DNA of 8,240 bases from JBDTOX01 sp039933015 (GTDB lineage: Bacteria > Pseudomonadota > Gammaproteobacteria > Burkholderiales > Methylophilaceae). Of the stretch, positions 1 to 5,439 are shown one piece after another. Every line of letters begins with the position of its first letter. Within the stretch, counting starts at the first letter, position 1. The stretch spans positions 1-8,240 of the forward strand of contig JBDTOX010000063.1 of NCBI GenBank assembly GCA_039933015.1. Reading direction: 5' to 3'. Below the pieces are notes generated by a model. That model did not search any database. It was not told where the DNA came from and worked only from the letters and a program-made list of their open reading frames with translations. The translations under genes were made by a program, and so were the position numbers.

Positions 1-24
1 CCACTACTTTGGCACTCAGATGCC

Positions 25-31
25 GTTAGGG
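25..31 (-). other. Possible attC R''-like box downstream of the NLR gene
   Basis: The minus strand reads CCCTAAC 34 nt after the NLR stop codon, one base off the RYYYAAC consensus. Stop-to-box distances are 31 nt for the 303-aa gene and 34 nt for the protease, so the spacing fits a cassette end. A small inverted repeat (GGCA/TGCC, 11-24) follows. The partner GTTRRRY box would lie outside the window, so this is suggestive only. Confidence 0.35.
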
Positions 32-64
32 AAAGTGGGCGTCCATTCCATTACACTTACACCC

Positions 65-2407
65 TCAATCGCGGGGCGATGCACTCCCTAATTCTGCGTC
101 GACGGATGCCATCTGCACGGAGCATACCGCCTTGACCTGCTTTTCGTATTGCGCCCCCTGTGTGCCGATGTCCTCTTTTAAAAGTTCCGGCGGGAACATG
201 CAGGTTTTTAATGCAGCCATGTTGCCTTCGTCCCATAAACGCGAGAGATCCGGAGCGGTGACGGGCACTTCGAGCAACTGCCAAGCAGGTGTCCAGAAAT
301 GATGCATGCCGACGGAGAGCGCAATGGCATCGGATTGTTGTGTTACATACAGGTGCTTTAGTTTCTCCAGAATGTGCTCCACCATCTGTGAGTAGAACTG
401 CACCGTATAAGGGTCGGGCGGGCTGGGTTCGGCTTGAAAACGATATGCATGGAATGCTGCGCGACGATAGCTATCGGCGGCGCGCTCTATGTCTTTTAAC
501 GACAGAAAAATATCGCCTCGGACGCGGTGGGCATGGGCGATGACTTCCGGATCCCTTTCCGATATCCCCAATGTCAACGACTGATGCAATTGATCCAAAG
601 CAGTGTCGGCCTTGCCGCGCTCGAAATTCATTTCGGCAAAGTGGTACAGGACCCACGCCATATCCCAGTGGTCGCCGTTTTTTTCGAAAAGATCGGATGC
701 CTCCTGGTACCATTTTGCAGCCATATCCAGCTCGTTGCGCCCGAACCGGTAAACTTCGGCTCGAAAAATATTGGTAAGCCCGCGCACGTGCCGGCGCTCC
801 TCATTCGGCCACTGAGAGGGGTCGCCATCCAGTCCCGCAAGCTGCAGCAACTGCACCAGCGCCGCCTCGGCCTCGGGCCAGGTCGTTGCGTGTCGATCTT
901 CGGTTTCCTTGGGATAGGCATTCTGGAATTTCCGCACCAGCGTCAGGATATCTCTGTCACGTTCGGAGGACTCTCTTTGCTGCCATTCCTTGATAAGTTG
1001 GTCGCAATAAGCGAAATCCAAGTAACAGCCCCACCACCAAAAGGCATCGAAGTAAGCGCGGAGAAATGCCAAGGCCGTGGCCGACTCATCGCCGGTATGG
1101 CTTAGGTAATAGAGCCAATTGTTTTTTGCGGCCTGCCATTCCTTGCTCTCGTAGCGGTACCACCCCGCGTAATCACCGTCTGTTTTCAAGCTTTCTTCGA
1201 TAGCCATCATTTGTTTGCGGAAATAGTCGACGGCGCGTTGATAACGCGCCTTTAGTTCTTCCGCCGACAGTTTGCCACGTATATATTCGGCTATAGTGCG
1301 TTGCATCGTGTAGCGGTTTTCCGGGATGCATTCGATCAATCCCACATCATCGAGCTTATACAGCATTTGCTTGTCGACGCCGGCAACTTCCAAGACGAGA
1401 TCCTTGGAGAGTGCGTGCGGTTTGGGGCGCATAATTGATAAGGCCTGCAAGGCGCGGCGTTCCTCGTCACCCAATGATTCATGCGAGAAGCTCAGTTCGA
1501 TGGCGGCGGCGAGCGCAGTGGGCGGGTTGTCGATGCCTTCCGGCGTCTCATAAGCTTCTTGCCGCTTCTTCTCGATGTGTAATGCTTTGAGCGCATCTCT
1601 GATGCGCTCCGAGTCGCCGGCGTACGATGCCAATTTCAGCCGACTGCCAAGCAGCGTGAGCGCCAAAGGCAGCCCGCCAGTTGCCTCGGCCAGTTCCAAT
1701 GCCGCCTGGGGTTCCGCCTTGACGACCTCGGGTATGAATTGGCTCAGCAGGCTCACCCCTTCTTCGCTGGTCAGTTCTCGCACCTTGGTGGGCTTGCCGG
1801 CGGTGAATTGAATTGCGATTTCCGGAATTCGTGAAATGATCAGATGCCCGCAATGGCTGCCCAAGTCCTTGAAGGCTTTTGCCGCATCGTATTGCCATAC
1901 ATCATCCACCACCAGCAGCATGCGGCGCCGTCCGATTGCGGATGCGACGATGTCGCTCACTTGTTTTACGCATTGAGCTTGCGCCAACTTTTCATTATCC
2001 ACATCGAGCGCCCAGGCCCACCTTTTCAATTCCCCCAAAATATCCGGATGGTGCCCTAAACTTGCCCACAGTACCCCGTCCGGAAAATGTTCCAGTACTT
2101 CCTTGTCGTTTGCCGCTTCGATGGCAAGCGTCGTCTTGCCGACGCCGGGGAGCACGACCAGCGACTGGCTTTTTCCGGTAAACAGCGCGGCCTTGAGTTC
2201 GCTCAGTAGTTGCTCATGACCAACGATGGAGTGGTCCGACGGGAGGCACGGCACAAGGTAAGGTACGGTGCGTTCTTTCCCGTCGACATGAATGATCATG
2301 GTGCGGTTGTCGAAGTAATTATCGACTTTGTTGTTATCGCCTATTGTGGGTCCCTGGACGGGCCCTTCGAAAGCGATTGGTTTACTTTGAGGGGTATCCA
2401 AGGCCAT
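65..2407 (-). CDS. Bacterial NLR: amyloid-motif / NB-ARC ATPase / TPR protein
   Basis: A STAND-class signalling ATPase of 780 aa, expected to be a cytosolic sensor that oligomerises when a trigger binds its C-terminal repeats. Seen: an N-terminal motif at residues 13-32 (FEGPVQGPTIGDNNKVDNYF); a P-loop ending LPGVGKTT (to residue 93); Walker B LLVVDD (164-169); the GGLPLAL helix-turn motif (244-250) typical of NB-ARC; a winged-helix segment near 340-380; and TPR-like helical repeats around 541-655 (for example AAKWYQEASDLF). Two consensus positions are changed: the first P-loop glycine is Val85, and the MHD/LHD position reads MQR (368-370). ATG 2407 follows the upstream gene's stop by 7 nt and keeps the motif near the N terminus. 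A GTG at 2437 (10 residues longer, 23-nt overlap) is possible; neither has a clear ribosome site, so translational coupling is likely. The motif shared with the upstream gene points to a paired effector. Ligand unknown. Confidence 0.9.
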   Translation of the reverse strand: MALDTPQSKPIAFEGPVQGPTIGDNNKVDNYFDNRTMIIHVDGKERTVPYLVPCLPSDHSIVGHEQLLSELKAALFTGKSQSLVVLPGVGKTTLAIEAANDKEVLEHFPDGVLWASLGHHPDILGELKRWAWALDVDNEKLAQAQCVKQVSDIVASAIGRRRMLLVVDDVWQYDAAKAFKDLGSHCGHLIISRIPEIAIQFTAGKPTKVRELTSEEGVSLLSQFIPEVVKAEPQAALELAEATGGLPLALTLLGSRLKLASYAGDSERIRDALKALHIEKKRQEAYETPEGIDNPPTALAAAIELSFSHESLGDEERRALQALSIMRPKPHALSKDLVLEVAGVDKQMLYKLDDVGLIECIPENRYTMQRTIAEYIRGKLSAEELKARYQRAVDYFRKQMMAIEESLKTDGDYAGWYRYESKEWQAAKNNWLYYLSHTGDESATALAFLRAYFDAFWWWGCYLDFAYCDQLIKEWQQRESSERDRDILTLVRKFQNAYPKETEDRHATTWPEAEAALVQLLQLAGLDGDPSQWPNEERRHVRGLTNIFRAEVYRFGRNELDMAAKWYQEASDLFEKNGDHWDMAWVLYHFAEMNFERGKADTALDQLHQSLTLGISERDPEVIAHAHRVRGDIFLSLKDIERAADSYRRAAFHAYRFQAEPSPPDPYTVQFYSQMVEHILEKLKHLYVTQQSDAIALSVGMHHFWTPAWQLLEVPVTAPDLSRLWDEGNMAALKTCMFPPELLKEDIGTQGAQYEKQVKAVCSVQMASVDAELGSASPRD

Positions 2408-2414
2408 GGTGGTG

Positions 2415-2813
2415 TCACGATTGCTTGGGAGTATCACCGAAGTTATTGGTGACTTCGTTCTTGTCGCCTATCGTCGCGCCATAGACAGGGCCGGCGAATT
2501 GCACGTTGTACTTGCCTTGGGCTTGGCCTTGCGGGTCCGCTTTCGCCAATAGTGCCTGGGCGGCTTTGATGATCGTGTCGTCCTTATCGGCGGCGGTTTC
2601 CGTCAATGCGTCCTTGACCGGTTCTTTCCATACCTCCGGCTTCTTCTCGTACCCGCTGAGCACCGATTCAGCATCCGGTCTGCCGGAAAATTTGCTTTGG
2701 ATGAGTGCCTTTAGACCGTGATAGGCGTCCTTGACGGCTTCAGTGGCGGTTTCTTTTGCGGCGGCAGTCGCGCCGGCCACCAGCGCGGAAAGTATAAGCG
2801 TAATGGGGTCCAT
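2415..2813 (-). CDS. Bell-like cell-death effector with C-terminal amyloid motif
   Basis: 132 aa. The N terminus (MDPITLILSALVAGATAAAK) is a hydrophobic helix followed by a helical stretch to about residue 95. This matches what I know of the Bell domain, the bacterial analogue of fungal HeLo/HELL and related membrane-attacking domains. The C terminus (residues 106-125, FAGPVYGATIGDKNEVTNNF) carries the same gap-free motif as the N terminus of the downstream NLR, with 13 of 20 positions identical. Effector plus neighbouring NLR with a matching short motif at opposite ends is the hallmark of bacterial amyloid signalling pairs. In that model the activated NLR templates amyloid folding of this tail and the helical domain then permeabilises the membrane. 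The start is supported by AGGAG at 2822-2826, 8 nt upstream. The stop is 7 nt before the NLR ATG, so the two form an operon. The domain name is assigned from memory of the family, without a search. Confidence 0.85.
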   Translation of the reverse strand: MDPITLILSALVAGATAAAKETATEAVKDAYHGLKALIQSKFSGRPDAESVLSGYEKKPEVWKEPVKDALTETAADKDDTIIKAAQALLAKADPQGQAQGKYNVQFAGPVYGATIGDKNEVTNNFGDTPKQS

Positions 2814-2867
2814 TATTCCTGCTCCTATGTCGGTTAGGAAGCTTCAGCCATCAATTTAGATCATATG

Positions 2868-2949
2868 CTAGCGTGAAAGTAATACTATGGGACACCCATT
2901 AGCCGGCCCGTGTCAAGCGAGCCATGGACCTCACCGCTATCGTGTCCAT
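2868..2949 (-). pseudogene. SD-led micro-ORF in the Bell leader, possibly frameshifted
   Basis: A strong AGGAGG (2955-2960) sits 5 nt before an ATG at 2949 that opens a 16-codon ORF, MDTIAVRSMARLTRAG, with its stop at 2899-2901. Skipping one base just before that stop opens a continuation ANGCPIVLLSR that ends at 2868. This could be a small leader or cassette ORF broken by a 1-nt insertion, a leader peptide for the Bell-NLR genes, or chance. It lies between the attC R' box (2992-2998) and the Bell start. Confidence 0.25.
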
Positions 2950-2991
2950 TTCTTCCTCCTGCGACCCAAGGCCATGGAGGTCTTGCAGGTT

Positions 2992-3056
2992 ACCTAACGT
3001 CCAAGATCAGCGGCGGCGCGTCTGTTCGCACCGTCCGCTGATCCGAAAAATCAGGC
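2992..3056 (-). repeat. attC site of the protease cassette
   Basis: Minus-strand R' is GTTAGGT (2992-2998). R'' is a degenerate GCCTGAT (3050-3056). Between them GATCAGCGG and CCGCTGATC form a perfect 9-bp stem (3005-3013 / 3034-3042). The pairing continues through CGG after one unpaired base on the R'' arm, like the extrahelical base that sets attC orientation, here minus strand. The GTCCAAG spacer and the 65-bp length are typical. It starts 34 nt after the protease stop. Confidence 0.75.
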
Positions 3057-3090
3057 GTATAGCGTGTGCTGACTCTTGAATCCTGCCCGG

Positions 3091-4143
3091 TTACAGAATC
3101 TGCTCTGCAACCTCTACCTTCAGCAGGGAGCGCACGTTCTCAATCTGGTTGGCAATCATCGACGTAGAGGAGCCAGCGAACAGCAACCCTACAGCGACGT
3201 TATCCAGCGTCAATACCAAGGAGCCGGAATCGCCGCCTGCAGACATATTCGTCGTCACAATCTGATCTTTGAGGCGGGCCACCTTGCCGCCGCCGTAGTT
3301 GACATCAATCGTCGCGTTAACCGCAGTGATTCTGCCTGTAGTGAAGTTGGTGGTACGCCCGGTCTTTTTCACCAGCATCCCCACGGTCACGTCGGCTTTG
3401 CGTCGCCAGCCTCGCACGTGACCGTTCCAATAGACCAGCCGGTTGAGATCATGGAACTGACCTTCGGCGATGGCGCAATCGACCAAATTGTTTTGGCTCG
3501 CCAATGGGGTTGGCGGATTAAAGGTAATGGGAACAAACCGGGTTAAATTGGCGATGCGATCCGCCGGGTCAGTTCCGCCGTCGTAAGGTCCTGGCTGTAG
3601 CACGGCATCGCCGAGGGAAGCGGCGTTGCTGTTAGCCAGTACATGGTTATTGCTAAGGATGTAGTATTTGGAAGGAATTCCCACGCCATGCACGGGTGGG
3701 CTGACTGAGCCGCCGGGCAGGATGTCATAGACGCAAGTGGCGATAGTGCCCGCAGTGATATCCTTGTGTCCCACACTGTAGCCGCCTTGCGCCGGGCGGA
3801 CGCGTTGGCCTAGCGTCTGAACCCCGGCTCCCGAGTACTCCGCATCGCCACCCGCGAACAGAAAGCCGACGTCGAGGACATCGGTTTGCATATCACCCAG
3901 ACTCGGCGGCACCAAGTCTTGTGATCCTAGCTGGCCCGCTTCCAGTTTGTGGGTGACCAGCACCAGGAGCGCCGGTTCGCCGGTGGGTTTGCCGTTCTTC
4001 CATTTGATGCCTTCCGCCAAGCCGACCACATTAGCCATCGGCTTCTCCAGGAACTCCTCGACACAGGCGCTATGCGCCTTGCACGTCTCTTGCCTGGCTT
4101 TAACGGATAAGGCCATTTTGCCTTCATCTTGTTTTGAGCTCAT
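3091..4143 (-). CDS. Trypsin-like serine protease with N-terminal accessory domain
   Basis: 350 aa. A chymotrypsin-fold (S1-like) peptidase is shown by the full catalytic triad in order: His167 in ILSNNHVLA, Asp222 in NNLVDCAIA and Ser306 in SAGGDSGSLVL. Residues 37-93 form a separate small domain (ANVVGLAEGIKW ... QTDVLDVG) that recurs as the whole of the 75-aa protein encoded just upstream. No signal peptide or membrane segment is visible, so a cytosolic location is inferred. The ATG is supported by AAAGGAG (4151-4157), 7 nt upstream. The gene starts 22 nt after the 75-aa gene, so the two are co-transcribed. The N-terminal domain may be a prodomain or docking module that keeps the enzyme inactive; this is inference. 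Substrate and trigger are unknown. The stop lies 34 nt before an attC, so the pair forms one cassette of about 1.4 kb. Confidence 0.85.
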   Translation of the reverse strand: MSSKQDEGKMALSVKARQETCKAHSACVEEFLEKPMANVVGLAEGIKWKNGKPTGEPALLVLVTHKLEAGQLGSQDLVPPSLGDMQTDVLDVGFLFAGGDAEYSGAGVQTLGQRVRPAQGGYSVGHKDITAGTIATCVYDILPGGSVSPPVHGVGIPSKYYILSNNHVLANSNAASLGDAVLQPGPYDGGTDPADRIANLTRFVPITFNPPTPLASQNNLVDCAIAEGQFHDLNRLVYWNGHVRGWRRKADVTVGMLVKKTGRTTNFTTGRITAVNATIDVNYGGGKVARLKDQIVTTNMSAGGDSGSLVLTLDNVAVGLLFAGSSTSMIANQIENVRSLLKVEVAEQIL

Positions 4144-4165
4144 CGCAGATCTCCTTTACAGGCTT

Positions 4166-4393
4166 TTATAACTCCTGGGCCGTTACGACGCCGATCTCTT
4201 CGACATCGGTCTGGTATTCATCCAGCGTTTTCGGAATGATTTCATGGGGTTGCAGCGCTGATTCTGGCAGCTTCCGCGTCACGAATATCTTGATCACATC
4301 CTTCCCCGCCCTCTGTCCTATGCCGATACCAGTGACATTGGGCAGTTGCAACATCTGATCTTCATACTTCCTTCTGCTTGACTCGATATTCAC
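4166..4393 (-). CDS. Stand-alone copy of the protease N-terminal domain
   Basis: 75 aa, of which residues 18-68 align with residues 37-93 of the downstream protease. Shared are the NV-x-G start, a hydrophobic strand (IKIFVTRKL versus LLVLVTHKL), a proline-led turn (IIPKTL versus VPPSL) and the ending QTDV-x-x-x-G. The protease copy has about four extra residues in the first loop. The start is GTG 4393, decided by a consensus AGGAGG (4400-4405) 6 nt upstream; no better ATG is in frame before residue 14. It precedes the protease by 22 nt. A free copy of an enzyme's N-terminal domain suggests a regulator that binds the catalytic domain, a partner that docks to the same target, or a duplicated sensor. 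None of these can be chosen from sequence. I do not know a gene name. Confidence 0.75.
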   Translation of the reverse strand: MNIESSRRKYEDQMLQLPNVTGIGIGQRAGKDVIKIFVTRKLPESALQPHEIIPKTLDEYQTDVEEIGVVTAQEL

Positions 4394-4399
4394 TCTTCA

Positions 4400-4405
4400 C
4401 CTCCT
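4400..4405 (-). promoter_or_regulatory. Consensus ribosome-binding site fixing a GTG start
   Basis: Minus-strand AGGAGG lies 6 nt before GTG 4393. It is the strongest evidence that the 75-aa gene starts at GTG and not at the internal ATG at residue 14. Confidence 0.8.
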
Positions 4406-4446
4406 GGGGTTAAGATAGAACAGTCTTCTAGAAGCCGTAGTAGGGC

Positions 4447-4514
4447 GCCTAACTTTTGAGCCAAGGGCAATCGCCAGCTTGCCGGTGACTGTCTGCTTGA
4501 GTGTAGGGTTAGAC
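4447..4514 (-). repeat. attC site of the 189-aa gene cassette
   Basis: Minus-strand R'' is GTCTAAC (4508-4514) and R' is GTTAGGC (4447-4453), both exact matches to consensus, 68 bp in total. CAAG occurs 8 nt inside each arm, and GGCAA/TTGCC forms an inner stem. The TAA of GTCTAAC is the stop codon of the 189-aa gene, a classic cassette arrangement. Confidence 0.8.
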
Positions 4515-5078
4515 CCCGGTCTGCCGTCTGGCAAGAACATCTTTCATCGCCTTGTCGAGCTTTATATTAAAGCCGAAGAATCCAGGCTCCATCTTCAAGT
4601 GCTTGGCGAGCCGACCCCATCCTTTCTCAAGCTTGCTACTGTCGAGCGATTCGAGCGCTGCAAGTGCATCTTCGCGACCGAGGGCTTCAACAAGTTCCGA
4701 CAGGAAGCCAGCGAGGCTCTTGTGTTCGGCATAGATCTCGCGGAGGTTGAAAATCATGACTTTGCCGTTGTCCAGATTTTCAGCACGCGCCAAGGCGTCA
4801 GATGGTGGGGTGTTACACACGATTAGTGCTGGAAACTTTGCGCGTGCCCGCCACTTATCGTCGGAGAAGGCGGGCGCCTCAAAGACTGAGTTACGAAAAG
4901 CAGCCCCTTCATAGCCTCGGATAACCAAGGCGTCTTTGCCGGCCTCCTGTCCCAAGCGGTGAAAGTGGGTATCGATTTCTTTTTGCACCTCGTCGACGAA
5001 AGGGCACTCAATAAAGATGAGGTACCAGCGGAAACCCGACGACGGTACTGTGGCTAGATGGCTTGCGATGTAGCTCAT
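4509..5078 (-). CDS. Unrecognised 189-aa cassette protein
   Basis: I do not recognise this family. It is a soluble-looking mixed alpha/beta protein with no signal peptide or membrane helix. Visible stretches are a strand FRWYLIFIECP (16-26), a second strand FPALIVCNTPPSDALARAE (82-100), a third in GKVMIFNLREIY (104-115), and a helical, charged C-terminal third. Alternating hydrophobic strands and helices suggest a compact Rossmann-like or thioredoxin-like fold, but no nucleotide-binding or catalytic motif stands out. The ATG at 5078 has AGGAGG (5085-5090) 6 nt upstream, and that site lies 7 nt after an attC R' box. The stop is inside the next R'' box. The gene therefore fills its cassette and was probably acquired as one, with expression from its own weak promoter or by read-through. 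Confidence 0.8.
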   Translation of the reverse strand: MSYIASHLATVPSSGFRWYLIFIECPFVDEVQKEIDTHFHRLGQEAGKDALVIRGYEGAAFRNSVFEAPAFSDDKWRARAKFPALIVCNTPPSDALARAENLDNGKVMIFNLREIYAEHKSLAGFLSELVEALGREDALAALESLDSSKLEKGWGRLAKHLKMEPGFFGFNIKLDKAMKDVLARRQTGV

Positions 5079-5097
5079 GAGTGGCCTCCTCAGAGAG

Positions 5098-5209
5098 AGC
5101 TAACGTGTCGGCGAATTGAGCGTTACCAAGAGTAAATTGATATACGCATAGTGTATATCAATTTGTGAGTGGGCGCAGCCGCGTAGCGGTATATATACAC
5201 AAATTAGAC
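5098..5209 (-). repeat. Probable attC site with AT-rich hairpin
   Basis: Minus-strand R'' is GTCTAAT (5203-5209), overlapping the stop of the 48-aa ORF. R' is the degenerate GTTAGCT (5098-5104), followed closely by the 189-aa gene's ribosome site. Inside are AATTTGTG/CACAAATT (5161-5167 region and 5198-5205) and a perfect 12-bp inverted repeat with a 7-nt loop (5134-5145 / 5153-5164). Both boxes depart from consensus and the arms pair weakly, so placement rests largely on context. Confidence 0.55.
5134..5164. repeat. Perfect 12-bp inverted repeat, 7-nt loop
   Basis: AAATTGATATAC (5134-5145) and GTATATCAATTT (5153-5164) are exact reverse complements around GCATAGT. There is no T-run, so it is not a rho-independent terminator. 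It may be the tip of the long attC stem or an operator upstream of the 189-aa gene. Confidence 0.7.
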
Positions 5210-5350
5210 AACATCAGCGAACACTGATTTAAGGGCTATTTCAACGTTGCCTGCATGGCAAGCAATATAAGTGAGAGTGACCACTCTGCTCTTCAAAAAC
5301 GTACAAACCTGGCTAGCTTTACCGTGCCTGGCCCCACCAGGCACTGCCAT
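5204..5350 (-). CDS. 48-aa cassette ORF of unknown function
   Basis: From ATG 5350 the frame encodes 48 residues beginning MAVPGGARHGKASQVCTF and ending NVEIALKSVFADVV. Its TAA overlaps the R'' box GTCTAAT. The frame stays open upstream for a further 16 or so codons, back to the R' half site at 5396-5402, without another ATG, so translation could start earlier at a non-ATG codon. No ribosome site is convincing. An ORF filling the space between two attC boxes and ending in R'' is what a minimal cassette looks like. Alternatively the coding frame is incidental to a conserved cassette sequence. No domain or membrane segment is evident. An 8-bp hairpin (5324-5331 / 5337-5344) lies within it. Confidence 0.45.
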   Translation of the reverse strand: MAVPGGARHGKASQVCTFLKSRVVTLTYIACHAGNVEIALKSVFADVV

Positions 5351-5395
5351 GCGAGGCAATATCCATGCGCCTTTCAGGGCAGTGCTTTTAATGAG

Positions 5396-5402
5396 ACCTA
5401 AC
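5396..5402 (-). repeat. attC R'-like half site after the TDT gene
   Basis: Minus-strand GTTAGGT matches GTTRRRY. It directly follows a 6-bp hairpin, CGGTCA/TGACCG (5402-5407 / 5411-5416). I find no RYYYAAC partner between here and the TDT stop at 5440, so the attC is incomplete, eroded, or has its R'' hidden inside the TDT coding end. Confidence 0.4.
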
Positions 5403-5439
5403 GGTCATGCTGACCGGCACGCGGTTTTATCGCGCACGC

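Noticed and set aside
527..1105. Plus-strand open frames at 527-1105, 3076-3546 and 7097-7630
   Set aside because: They lie fully opposite well-supported minus-strand genes and have no recognisable domain, so they are shadows.
2833..2839. GTTAGGA box just upstream of the Bell ribosome site as another attC end
   Set aside because: No partner box or paired arms are found within 150 bp on either side, and the last base breaks the consensus.
2882..2916. TTGACA (minus strand, 2911-2916) with TAGTAT (2882-2887) as a promoter for the Bell-NLR operon
   Set aside because: The spacer is 23 nt, too long for a sigma-70 promoter, and no better -10 lies at 16-18 nt. The TTGACA is also inside the micro-ORF.
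5324..5344. 8-bp GTGCCTGG/CCAGGCAC hairpin as a transcription terminator
   Set aside because: No T-run follows on either strand, and it lies inside the 48-aa frame.
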